Made by a program: the position numbers and the translations under genes. The notes below the pieces were generated by a model. It saw only the letters and a program-made list of their open reading frames with translations, was not told the DNA's origin and did not search any database. From Cellulosimicrobium cellulans (GTDB taxonomy: Bacteria; Actinomycetota; Actinomycetes; Actinomycetales; Cellulomonadaceae), in the NCBI RefSeq assembly GCF_024124905.1, contig NZ_JAMXST010000003.1:372001-436000 (forward strand): 64,000 bases of DNA, given 5' to 3'. Positions within the stretch are counted from its first letter, which is position 1. Every line of letters starts with the position of its first letter. This document shows positions 25,961 through 33,605 of this stretch, one piece after another.

Positions 25961-25990
25961 GGTCCCGCGTGCCGTGGTCCCGCGTGCCGT
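25961..25990. repeat. two perfect 15-bp tandem units
   Basis: GGTCCCGCGTGCCGT occurs twice in a row in the 44-nt gap between the convergent SulP and AI-2E genes. It may be a slippage product or part of termination. Confidence 0.7.
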
Positions 25991-26000
25991 GCGGGAGCCG

Positions 26001-27266
26001 CTACTCGATGCCCTCGGCGTGGCGCTCGTCGACCGTGCGCTCGGCCTCCAGGGCGGCCTCCCGGTTCTTGCGGCGACGCCGCGCGGTGCCGCCCTCCCCG
26101 TCGCGGCCCTTGCCCTTGTGCGGGTGGTGGCCCTCGGCGTCGGGGTCGTGCAGCATGTGCGACTCGATGAGCTCGTGCCGCTGGAGGTAGGTGTTCGCGA
26201 CCGCCTGGATCGTCGCGGCGATCGGCAGCGCGAGGAACGCGCCCAGCGCCCCGAACACCGCACCGAACGCGAGCACGACGACGAAGCTCACCGCCGGGTT
26301 CATCTCCAGCGCGCGGGCGGAGACCTTGGGGGAGAAGTAGAGGTTCTCGAGCTGCTGGTAGCCGATGATGAAGGCGAGCACGCCGAGCGCCTGCGGCAGG
26401 CCCTGAGACGTGAGCGCGACCGCGACGGGCAGGGCGCCGCCGATGTACGTGCCGATCGTGGGCACGAACTGCGAGACGACGCCCGTGAACACCGCGAGCG
26501 GGAGCGCGTACGGGGTCTGGAGGATCAGCAGGAACACGAACGTGAAGACGCTCGACAGCGCGGCGAGGACGATGCGCGAGTTGATGAAGTCGGAGACCTT
26601 GACCTGGGTGATCTCCCAGAGCCGCAGCACCTCCTCCTGGCGGTTGGGGGTGAGCCAGCGGCACACGGCCGCGCGGAACTTGGGCCCGGCCGCGAGCAGG
26701 TAGTAGGTGACGAGCATGATCGTCAGCGAGGCGAAGATCCCGCCGACGATGGTCGTGGTGACGACGAGCGCGCCGGAGGCGACGTCGTCGCCGAAGTCGT
26801 TGATGACCTGCTTGATGAGGTCGTCCGAGTCGGGGATGACCACGTCGAAGCGCTCCGCGACGAGGTCCTGGATGCTCGCGTACAGGTCCGGGAGCGACTG
26901 GACGAGCTGGACGAGCTGCTGGACGAACAGGTTCCCGAAGAGCGCGAGCACCACGAGGATCGTCAGGAGCGAGCCGATCAGGGCCACCGCGGCCGCCGCG
27001 CCGCGGCGCCAGCCGTGGCGGACCAGCCACACCACGATCGGCTCCAGGGCGAGCGCGACGAAGAACGCGATGAGGATGTTGACGCCCAGCGCCTTGAGCT
27101 GGCCCAGCGCGTACCACGCGAAGATCCCGACGAAGACGGCGACGACGGCCATCGCGAGCGCGCGCGGGACCCACCGCGGCGGGCGCCGGGAGTCGTGCTG
27201 GACGGGGCGCGTGCCGGCGTCGGGCACGCCCGACCACGGGTCCTCGGCGGGCGTCGGCGTCGTCAT
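26001..27266 (-). CDS. AI-2E family transporter (PerM-like membrane protein)
   Basis: This 421-aa protein has eight predicted helices with the AI-2E/PerM pattern: an initial pair of helices, a long loop region with amphipathic segments (about 125-190), and the late signature PTIGTYIGGALPVAVAL plus a GFxxGYQQLE region (here IGYQQLENLY). Members export AI-2, fatty acids or act as Na+/H+ antiporters, so substrate is open. The tail after residue 365 is basic and charged. It is monocistronic, convergent with SulP and divergent from the DUF7144 gene. Confidence 0.88.
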   Translation of the reverse strand: MTTPTPAEDPWSGVPDAGTRPVQHDSRRPPRWVPRALAMAVVAVFVGIFAWYALGQLKALGVNILIAFFVALALEPIVVWLVRHGWRRGAAAAVALIGSLLTILVVLALFGNLFVQQLVQLVQSLPDLYASIQDLVAERFDVVIPDSDDLIKQVINDFGDDVASGALVVTTTIVGGIFASLTIMLVTYYLLAAGPKFRAAVCRWLTPNRQEEVLRLWEITQVKVSDFINSRIVLAALSSVFTFVFLLILQTPYALPLAVFTGVVSQFVPTIGTYIGGALPVAVALTSQGLPQALGVLAFIIGYQQLENLYFSPKVSARALEMNPAVSFVVVLAFGAVFGALGAFLALPIAATIQAVANTYLQRHELIESHMLHDPDAEGHHPHKGKGRDGEGGTARRRRKNREAALEAERTVDERHAEGIE

Positions 27267-27318
27267 GTCCCGAACCTAGTGGCGGCGGTGGGGGCGGGCC
27301 CGGCGGGCGCGCCGTCGC

Positions 27319-27351
27319 TTCCGGATGCCGAACCTCCCGACCGGTGCCACG
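27319..27351 (+). promoter_or_regulatory. promoter-like motif of the DUF7144 gene, as for the alkylsulfatases
   Basis: TTCCGGATGC (27319-27328), 17 nt, then GCCACG (27346-27351). Same sequence and spacing as before alkylsulfatase 1. Here the ATG is about 65 nt further on and has AGGAGGA, so the transcript would have a normal leader. Confidence 0.45.
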
Positions 27352-27415
27352 ATCGACGCGCACGCTCGTCCGCTCGTCTCGCTCCGACCACGGTCGGCAC
27401 CTCAGGAGGACTCGC

Positions 27416-27823
27416 ATGGCACGCTCGTCGCAGGTGACGGCCTGGGTCGGTTGGGTCTGGTTCGCCGGGATCGTCCTCGTGACGATCGGTTTCTTCAACG
27501 CGATCAGCGGTCTGGTCGCCGTGTTCTCCCCGAACAGCCTCGTCGGCGTGACCGACGTCGGGATCGTCGTCCTCGACGTGTCCACGTGGGGCTGGATCCA
27601 CCTCGTCATCGGGGTGCTGCTCATCCTCACCGGCTTCGCCCTGCTCTCGGGCAGGGGCTGGGCGCGCATGGTCGCCATCGTCCTGGTGGTGCTCAACGCG
27701 ATCGCCCAGTTCACGACGCTGCAGGTGACGCCGTGGTGGTCGCTGATCACGATCGTGCTCGACGTCTTCGTCCTGTGGGCGCTCGTCGTCCACGGCGACG
27801 AGGCCGAGCGCGCCGCGCGCTGA
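27416..27823 (+). CDS. DUF7144 family four-helix membrane protein
   Basis: A 135-aa protein with four predicted helices (about residues 12-34, 55-80, 82-102 and 104-124) and conserved W and G residues such as GWIHLVIGVLLILTG. It matches the small DUF7144 membrane family common in actinobacteria, function unknown. AGGAGGA at 27404-27410 supports the start. It leads a same-strand set DUF7144, DUF6325, SHOCT, DUF1269 with gaps of 79, 57 and 14 nt, and carries the shared promoter-like motif upstream. Confidence 0.82.
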   Translation: MARSSQVTAWVGWVWFAGIVLVTIGFFNAISGLVAVFSPNSLVGVTDVGIVVLDVSTWGWIHLVIGVLLILTGFALLSGRGWARMVAIVLVVLNAIAQFTTLQVTPWWSLITIVLDVFVLWALVVHGDEAERAAR

Positions 27824-27902
27824 GCCGCCCCGCCCGGGGCCTCCGGGCCTCCCGCGTCCGCACCGTCGTCCTCGCCCACCGACAGACTCAGGAGTCCCGT
27901 CC

Positions 27903-28334
27903 ATGGCAACGTCCACCTTCGGCCCCGTCGAGATCGTCGCGATCGCCTTCCCGTCGGACCGCATCCCCGCGGGGGTGCAGGCCTCCGTCCTCGAGGTGCT
28001 CGCGGAGGGCACCGTCACGCTCCTCGACCTCGCGGTCGTCCGGCGCTCCGAGGCCGGCGACGTCGAGGTCCTCGAGGTGACCGACCTCGGCGACGAGCTG
28101 GAGATCACCGACGTCGAGCTCACGGGCGCCGGCCTCGCCGGCGAGGACGACCTCGACGCGGTCGCCGCCGGGCTCGCGCCGGGCACGTCGGCCCTCGTCC
28201 TCGTCGTCGAGCACACGTGGGCCCGCGGCGTGATCGCCGCGACCGGCGCGGCCGACGGCGTCGTGCTGCTCAGCGAGCGCATCCCGGCCGAGGTCGTCAA
28301 CGAGGTCGCCGACCTCGCGCTCGTCGAGGACTGA
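27903..28334 (+). CDS. DUF6325 family protein
   Basis: A 143-aa soluble acidic protein starting MATSTFGPVEIVAI, with a (I/V)AFP segment, a hydrophobic strand region and a late ALVLVVEHTWARG motif typical of the DUF6325 group (distantly related in pattern to DUF1269 heads). CAGGAG lies upstream at a 10-nt spacing. Function unknown; it accompanies SHOCT and DUF1269 genes here, which suggests a shared membrane complex or stress role. Confidence 0.8.
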   Translation: MATSTFGPVEIVAIAFPSDRIPAGVQASVLEVLAEGTVTLLDLAVVRRSEAGDVEVLEVTDLGDELEITDVELTGAGLAGEDDLDAVAAGLAPGTSALVLVVEHTWARGVIAATGAADGVVLLSERIPAEVVNEVADLALVED

Positions 28335-28391
28335 GCCGCCCGCCCGGCGCCCGCTCCGTGGCGCCTCCGCCCACAGAACCAGGAGAACCAC

Positions 28392-28742
28392 ATGCCCATC
28401 CGTCGCTTCGGCCGCCCCGGGCTCATCGGGACCGCCGCTCGCACCGCCGTCATCGCCGGGACCGCCTCCGCGACCGCGGGCGCCGTCCAGCGCCACCAGG
28501 CGAACCGTGCCCAGCAGTCGTGGGAGGCCCAGCAGGCCGAGGCCGCGCAGGAGCAGGCACGCATCGAGGCCGCGGCCCAGCAGGCCGCGGCCCAGTACGC
28601 CCAGCCCGCGCCGGCCGCGCCCGCCGCGGCCCCGGCGCAGGACGACCTGCTCGGCCAGCTCGAGCGGCTCGGTCAGCTCCACGCCTCCGGCGTGCTGAGC
28701 GACGCCGAGTTCGCCGCGGCCAAGGCCAAGCTGCTCGGCTGA
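28392..28742 (+). CDS. SHOCT-domain protein
   Basis: A 116-aa protein: an N-terminal Arg/Gly/Ala stretch that includes a short hydrophobic segment (about 15-32), an Ala/Gln/Glu-rich middle predicted to be helical or disordered (about 38-85), and a C-terminal SHOCT motif (about 86-114) with LLGQLERLGQLHASGVLSDAEF split by short loops. SHOCT is a short oligomerisation domain seen in membrane or envelope proteins. CCAGGAG precedes the start. The next gene begins 14 nt later. Confidence 0.85.
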   Translation: MPIRRFGRPGLIGTAARTAVIAGTASATAGAVQRHQANRAQQSWEAQQAEAAQEQARIEAAAQQAAAQYAQPAPAAPAAAPAQDDLLGQLERLGQLHASGVLSDAEFAAAKAKLLG

Positions 28743-28756
28743 CGAGGAGAATCGCC

Positions 28757-29239
28757 ATGGCCACGTTCACCGTCTGGAAGTTCGACTCTCCCGAGGGCGC
28801 GGACACCGCGTCCCGGATCCTGCACGACTCGGCCTCCGAGCACGCGATCCGCATCATCGACACCGCGGTCGTCTCGTGGCCGGAGGGCGCAGCCAAGCCG
28901 ACGACGCGTCACGGTCACCAGGACGAGTGGCGCGGCACCGGCTGGGGCGCGTTCTGGGGCCTGCTGCTCGGCTCGCTCTTCTTCGCGCCCGTGCTGGGCG
29001 CGGCGGCCGGCGCCGCGATCGGCGCGTCGACCAAGGCGATGGCCGCCGTGGGGATCGACAAGGACCAGCTCGACCGCATCCGGGAGGGCGTCACGCCCGG
29101 GTCGTCCGCGCTGTTCGTCGTCACCGAGGACGGCGACCTCGACCGCGTGGGCGAGCGGTTCCACGGGGTCCACGGCAAGCTCGTCGCCACGAACCTCACG
29201 GACGCCGAGCGGAGCACCCTCCTCGAGACGTTCGACTGA
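28757..29239 (+). CDS. DUF1269 glycine-zipper membrane protein, copy 2
   Basis: A 160-aa paralogue of the gene at 19608, with the same opening (MATFTVWKFD(S)PEGA) and a central glycine-zipper hairpin (about 60-92) with LFFAPVLGAAAGAAIGA, followed by a soluble tail with SALFVVTEDG. It shares the same pattern in both hydrophobic and soluble parts, so it is a true paralogue. GAGGAGA lies 7 nt upstream. It is last in the DUF7144 set and convergent with the sigma-factor gene, 20 nt away. Confidence 0.85.
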   Translation: MATFTVWKFDSPEGADTASRILHDSASEHAIRIIDTAVVSWPEGAAKPTTRHGHQDEWRGTGWGAFWGLLLGSLFFAPVLGAAAGAAIGASTKAMAAVGIDKDQLDRIREGVTPGSSALFVVTEDGDLDRVGERFHGVHGKLVATNLTDAERSTLLETFD

Positions 29240-29259
29240 CGGACCGGCCCCGCGCGTGC

Positions 29260-30336
29260 TCAGTCGTCGAGGCGCGCGGGGAGGCCGAACAGCGGAAACC
29301 ACGAGGCCGTGTCGAGGAACGCGTTGATGGCCGTCACCCGCCCGTCCTCGGTCTCGATCACCTGCAGCGCCCACGGCTCGTGCCCGCCGTCCGCGGCCCG
29401 ACGGTACTGGCCGAACCCGAACGTGCCGTTCACCGCGACCGGCACCATGCGGGACCCCTCGCACTCGTGGCCGGGCCCGGTCATCCAGGTCACGATGTCC
29501 GCCGTGCCCTTCATCCACAGCGGGTACGGCGGCATGGACAGCGTCGCGTCCTCGTGGAGGATCGCGACGAGCGCGTCCATGTCGTAGCGCTCGAACGCGT
29601 CGAGGTAGCGCTCCAGCAGCAGCCGCTCCTCGTCGCCGAGCCCGGCGTTCGACGCGACCGGCGCGGGCGCGGGCTCGGCGTCCTCGCCGAGGCCCGAGCT
29701 GTCCCAGTGGGCCCGTGCCGCCAGCGTCGCCCGCGCCCGCTGCAGCGCGCTGTTCACCGACGCGACCGACGTGTCGAGCAGCTCCGCGACCTCGCTCGCC
29801 TGCCACCGCAGCACCTCGCGCAGCAGGAGCACGGCGCGCTGCTTGGGCGGCAGGAACTGCAGCGCGGCCACGAACGCGAGCCGGATGGTCTCACGGCCCA
29901 CCGCGACCTGCGCCGGGTCGCCGTCGTGCGGCAGCACGCGATCGTCGGGCACCGGCTCGACCCACGTCTCCTCGGGGAGCACCTGGCCCAGGTTCTCGGC
30001 CTCCGGCGCCTGCGGGCCGCCGAGGCCCATGGGGCGCTCACGCCGCTTGCGCGCACCCAGCGCGTCGAAGCACACGTTCGTCGCGATGCGGTAGAGCCAG
30101 GAGCGCAGCGACGAGCGGCCCTCGAACCGGTCGTAGGAGCGCCACGCGCGCAGGAACGTCTCCTGCACGGCGTCCTCCGCCTCGAACGAGGAGCCGAGCA
30201 TGCGGTAGCAGTAGCCCGTGATCTCCCGGCGGTGGCCCGCGAGGACCGCGTCGAGGTCGTCGCGCTCGGGCAGGGGAGCGGGGCCGGTCGCGGTGGCTTC
30301 CGGGCGGACGCTCGTGGGGGTGGCGAGGTCGGTCAT
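29260..30336 (-). CDS. ECF sigma factor with SnoaL-like C-terminal domain (SigG-like)
   Basis: A 358-aa sigma-70 protein. Sigma2 lies at about residues 30-100 (with GYCYRMLGS, EDAVQETFLRAW and an RSWLYRIATN segment), sigma4 at about 155-210 (LPPKQRAVLLLREVL, then a helix-turn-helix with SVASVNSALQRAR), and a SnoaL/NTF2-like domain at about 230-345. That fusion marks the ECF groups exemplified by mycobacterial SigG and SigJ, in which the tail replaces a separate anti-sigma factor and modulates activity. GAGAGG is 9 nt before the ATG. The regulon cannot be read here. Confidence 0.88.
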   Translation of the reverse strand: MTDLATPTSVRPEATATGPAPLPERDDLDAVLAGHRREITGYCYRMLGSSFEAEDAVQETFLRAWRSYDRFEGRSSLRSWLYRIATNVCFDALGARKRRERPMGLGGPQAPEAENLGQVLPEETWVEPVPDDRVLPHDGDPAQVAVGRETIRLAFVAALQFLPPKQRAVLLLREVLRWQASEVAELLDTSVASVNSALQRARATLAARAHWDSSGLGEDAEPAPAPVASNAGLGDEERLLLERYLDAFERYDMDALVAILHEDATLSMPPYPLWMKGTADIVTWMTGPGHECEGSRMVPVAVNGTFGFGQYRRAADGGHEPWALQVIETEDGRVTAINAFLDTASWFPLFGLPARLDD

Positions 30337-30479
30337 GGTGCTGCCTCTCAGGACTCGAGGTCTCGACGTTCGCGGGGGTGCCTACGGTGGGTGCGCGCTG
30401 CCGCGACCGCCCGCGCGGGACCAGGGGAGTGGCCCACCTCACACACGCTACCTCTGCCCTCCGACACGGCACAGCCCGT

Positions 30480-30540
30480 GCCGACCCCGGGGTCGCTCCC
30501 CGGGCTCGCGTCGGGGTGGGGAGGAACCCCGGGCTCGACG
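30480..30540. repeat. dispersed CCCGGGGTCGCTCC element, diverged copy
   Basis: The 20-mer at 30480-30499 matches GCCGAACCCGGGGTCGCTCC at 19 of 20 positions; exact copies of that 20-mer begin at 44921 and 58931. A degenerate opposite arm follows around 30521-30540. It lies 8 nt past the 3' end of the SpoIIE-phosphatase gene and could act as its terminator. Confidence 0.5.
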
Positions 30541-30547
30541 ACCGGGC

Positions 30548-32695
30548 TCAGTCGTCCAGGTCGAGCTCGAACCACACGGCCTTGCCCGGGACGCCGTCGA
30601 TGGCGTCGACCCCCCAGCGCGATGCGCAGCGCTCGAGGAACTGCACGCCCCGGCCGCCCGTCTCGTCCGGGCGCGGGGACCGGAGCCGAGGGAGCGCCGG
30701 CGAGCCGTCCCGGACCGCGACGCGCAGGACACGGTGCCCGACCTCGAGCTCCGCCTCGACCGGGGCCGCGCCGTGCTGGACCGCGTTCGTCAGGATCTCG
30801 CTCGTGAGGAGCATCGCGATGCGGCGAACCGACGGGGAGACGTCACAGCTCTCGAGGACGTCGTCCACCCAGCGCCGGGCCGGTCCGATCGCCGACGACG
30901 CGTGCTCGACCTGCCGCGTCAGGACGGACGGCCGTCCCGGTCCGGGCGGTCGGGCGACGGCGTGCCGCACCCGCAGCGCGAGGACGGCGACGTCGTCGCG
31001 CTGGTCGGACACGAGCCGGCGCACGAGCGCGTCGGGCAGGGCGGACGTCGCGGTGGCCGTGAGCTCGGCGAGGACGGCCCGCACGGCGCCGAGGCGCTCG
31101 GCGTAGGACGCGCCGCGCCGCTCGACGAGACCGTCGGTGTACAGGAGCAGCGTGTCGCCGTGCGCGAGGTGCGCGCGGTGGTCGTGCCGCGTGGTGCCGG
31201 GGACGACGCCCAGCATGAGGTCCGGGGGCGCGTCGAGCGTCTCGACGGTGCCGTCGGCGCGCAGCACGAGCGGGGACGGGTGCCCGGCGTTCGACCACGT
31301 GAGGTCGAACCCGTGCGGGGTGCGGTCGAGCCGGACGACGGCGGCCGTGCCGCTCGAGTGCAGCGCGAGGCCGCGGTTGGCCCGGTCCAGGAGCCGCAGC
31401 AGGACCGCGGGGGGCTCGTCCTGGCACCACGCGAACGTGCGCAGCATGGAGCGCAGCTGGCCCATCTGCGCGGCCGCGCGCATGTCGTGGCCGGTGACGT
31501 CGCCGATCATGAGGACGCACGCGTCGTCGTCGAGCACCACCGCGTCGTACCAGTCGCCGCCGACCTGGTCGGTGCGGGTCGCGGACGCGTAGGTGGCGGC
31601 GAGCTCCGCGCTGCGGACCGACGGGAGCTCGGTGAGCATCGCCGCCTGGAGCGTCGTCGCGACGCGGTGCCGCTCCTCCAGGAGCCGGACGCGGTCGAGC
31701 GCGTGCGCGACGTACGACGCGACCGTCGTCTCCGTCTTCACCGCGTCCTCGTCGAACCCCCGGACCGCGTCCCACGCCAGCGCGACGACGCCGAGCAGCC
31801 GCTCCCCGGCGAGGACCGGGAGGAAGGAGCGCGCCTCGACGTCGTCGGACGTGATGAGGGCCGCCGCCTCGGGCAGCCGCGCCGTGTAGTGGGCGTGGTC
31901 GCGGAAGAACAGCGGCTCGCGCGTGCGGGCGGCGATCGCGGCGCCGCGCTCGTCGTCGATCCGCATCCGACGGAACGACACGGGGACGCCCGGCTCCAGG
32001 TGGTCGAGCGTCGTGTACTCGAGGCGCGTTCCGCTCGCGTCGAGCATCGCGAGGCCCGCGTAGCGGGCGCCGATCGCGGCGCCGACCGCGGAGAGCCGCT
32101 CGGCGACGTCGCGCACGGACGTCGCGGCGGCGAACGACTCGGAGAGCTCCAGCAGGAGGCGGGACCGCCGGTTGGCCGCGAGCGCGACCCGCTGCATGCG
32201 CTTCGCCCGCGCCCGGGCGAGCCGCAGCCGCAGCTCGGACGTGCACGCGGACGCGAGGTCGGCGAGGGTCGCGAGGTCCTCGTCGGACCACGGCCTCGGG
32301 CGTCCGTCGAACGCGCACAGCGACCCGACGGCGCGCCCGTGCGGGTCGAAGATCGGGAAGCCGGCGTAGGACACGACGCCGATGTCGTCGACCGCGCGGA
32401 GCGAGGCGAGGTGCGGGACGACCCGGGCGTCCTCGACCACGAGCGGTCGTGCGTCGCTCGTGACGAACTGGCAGAACGTGTGGCTCAGGGGTGTGCGGCG
32501 CTCCGACTGGTACGGCTCGGGCAGGCCGAGCGCGCCGGGCAGCACCGCCTCGTCGTCGAGGACGAGCGTGACCAGCGCCGACGGCACCCCGAGCTGCCGC
32601 CGCACGAGACGCGCGAACCGGTCGAACGACTCGTCCGCCACCGGCTCGGCGAGCCCCGCCTGCGCGAGCTCGTGGATCGCCTGGGCGTCGGTCAT
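30548..32695 (-). CDS. GAF-GAF-SpoIIE (PP2C) phosphatase with C-terminal HATPase domain
   Basis: A 715-aa signalling protein. Two GAF sensory domains occupy about residues 20-155 and 175-335, a PPM/SpoIIE phosphatase domain about 350-560 (metal signatures GGDWYDA, MIGDVTGHD, YTDGLVE and DDVAVLALR), and an RsbW-like HATPase domain about 590-710 (E-N motif SEILTNAVQHG and GGRGVQFLE). The fusion of phosphatase and anti-sigma-like kinase halves is common in actinobacterial partner-switching control of alternative sigma factors. The ATG at 32695 is favoured over a longer frame start at 32824 because the extra N-terminus lacks similarity to any domain. It is divergent from the SigE-like gene. Confidence 0.88.
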   Translation of the reverse strand: MTDAQAIHELAQAGLAEPVADESFDRFARLVRRQLGVPSALVTLVLDDEAVLPGALGLPEPYQSERRTPLSHTFCQFVTSDARPLVVEDARVVPHLASLRAVDDIGVVSYAGFPIFDPHGRAVGSLCAFDGRPRPWSDEDLATLADLASACTSELRLRLARARAKRMQRVALAANRRSRLLLELSESFAAATSVRDVAERLSAVGAAIGARYAGLAMLDASGTRLEYTTLDHLEPGVPVSFRRMRIDDERGAAIAARTREPLFFRDHAHYTARLPEAAALITSDDVEARSFLPVLAGERLLGVVALAWDAVRGFDEDAVKTETTVASYVAHALDRVRLLEERHRVATTLQAAMLTELPSVRSAELAATYASATRTDQVGGDWYDAVVLDDDACVLMIGDVTGHDMRAAAQMGQLRSMLRTFAWCQDEPPAVLLRLLDRANRGLALHSSGTAAVVRLDRTPHGFDLTWSNAGHPSPLVLRADGTVETLDAPPDLMLGVVPGTTRHDHRAHLAHGDTLLLYTDGLVERRGASYAERLGAVRAVLAELTATATSALPDALVRRLVSDQRDDVAVLALRVRHAVARPPGPGRPSVLTRQVEHASSAIGPARRWVDDVLESCDVSPSVRRIAMLLTSEILTNAVQHGAAPVEAELEVGHRVLRVAVRDGSPALPRLRSPRPDETGGRGVQFLERCASRWGVDAIDGVPGKAVWFELDLDD

Positions 32696-32780
32696 GGTGC
32701 CAGTATCACCAGGACGAGGCCGGTCAAACAGTGCAAGCGGTGCCAGCCGGGCACGCGGACGGGGTGAAATCGGGAAGAAG

Positions 32781-32807
32781 GGAACCTCGGGCGGGGACGC
32801 TGCGTGT
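32781..32807 (+). promoter_or_regulatory. ECF-type promoter of the SigE-like operon
   Basis: GGAACC (32781-32786), 16 nt, CGTGT (32803-32807), about 55 nt upstream of the sigma start. This resembles the autoregulated ECF promoter class (GGAAC with a CGT -10) and would make the sigma factor self-activating. Pattern only. Confidence 0.4.
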
Positions 32808-32861
32808 ACCGCTCGTGAGACCACGACACGACGGCGGGCGCGGCCCGCGAGGGGTGAGGAC

Positions 32862-33605
32862 GTGACCGCGACGGGTGCGGCCGGACCGGTCGGGGGGACC
32901 GGCAGGCTCCAGCTGCTGCTCGACGTCGCAGGTGACGACGATCGGGACGACGATCGGGACGATCATCGGGACGGCGAGCTGGACGGCGCGCCGGCGGTCG
33001 AGGTCGACCTCGTCGCCCGGCGCACGCGCGACGAGGAGTTCTCGGCGTTCATGCGGGACGCCCGCGACCCTCTGCACCGCATGGCGTACCTGCTCTGCGG
33101 GGACCGGCACCGGGCGGAGGAGCTCACGCAGCACGCGCTGGAGCGCACGTACCGCGCGTGGTCGCGGGCCCGCGAGCGCGACCCGCTCGCCTACGCCCGC
33201 CGCGTGCTGGCCAACCTGCGCGTCGACACGTGGCGCCGCACGCGGCGCGAGGTGCTCGCCGGGCCGGACGAGCTCACGCGGGCGGAGGGCGTCGGCCGGC
33301 CCGGCCGCCCCGGTGCCGGGGAGCCGACGGGCTCCGTCGACGATCGCGACGCCGTCGTGCGCGCGCTCCTGACGCTCCCGGTCAAGCAGCGCCGCGTCGT
33401 CGTCATGCGGCACCTGCTCGACCTCAGCGAGAGCGAGGTCGCCGCCGAGCTCGGCATGCCCGTCGGCACCGTGAAGTCCACGGCCTCCCGGGGCCTCGCC
33501 CGCCTGCGGGCGCTCCTCGGCGCACCCGACGGCACCGCTCCCGCCCCGACGACCACCACCCTGACCTCCCCGACCACCCCGACCTCCGGAAGGACACCCC
33601 GATGA
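32862..33605 (+). CDS. SigE-family ECF RNA polymerase sigma factor
   Basis: This 247-aa protein has sigma2 at about residues 60-125 (MRDARDPLHRMAYLLCGDRHRAEELTQ split over helices) and sigma4 at about 160-215 (LPVKQRRVVVMRHLLDLSE, then GMPVGTVKSTASRGLARL). It has a Thr/Pro-rich tail. The GTG start is preceded by GGGGTGAGGA; an ATG at 33051 would remove an unusual acidic head that contains the 12-bp tandem repeat. The 3' end overlaps the next gene by 4 bases (ATGA), the usual sigma/anti-sigma arrangement in actinobacteria, so the next gene is the likely regulator. Confidence 0.88.
   Translation: MTATGAAGPVGGTGRLQLLLDVAGDDDRDDDRDDHRDGELDGAPAVEVDLVARRTRDEEFSAFMRDARDPLHRMAYLLCGDRHRAEELTQHALERTYRAWSRARERDPLAYARRVLANLRVDTWRRTRREVLAGPDELTRAEGVGRPGRPGAGEPTGSVDDRDAVVRALLTLPVKQRRVVVMRHLLDLSESEVAAELGMPVGTVKSTASRGLARLRALLGAPDGTAPAPTTTTLTSPTTPTSGRTPR
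32937..32972 (+). repeat. three 12-bp tandem units inside the sigma factor gene
   Basis: GACGATCGGGAC occurs twice and GATCATCGGGAC once, in frame, coding DDRD-DDRD-DHRD in the acidic N-terminal head of the sigma factor. This is a slippage-prone site whose copy number could vary between strains. Confidence 0.8.

Noticed and set aside
32382-32861. Upstream extension of the SigE-like frame
   Set aside because: It overlaps the divergent phosphatase gene and encodes Arg/Ser-rich low-complexity sequence. The GTG at 32862 has a ribosome site.
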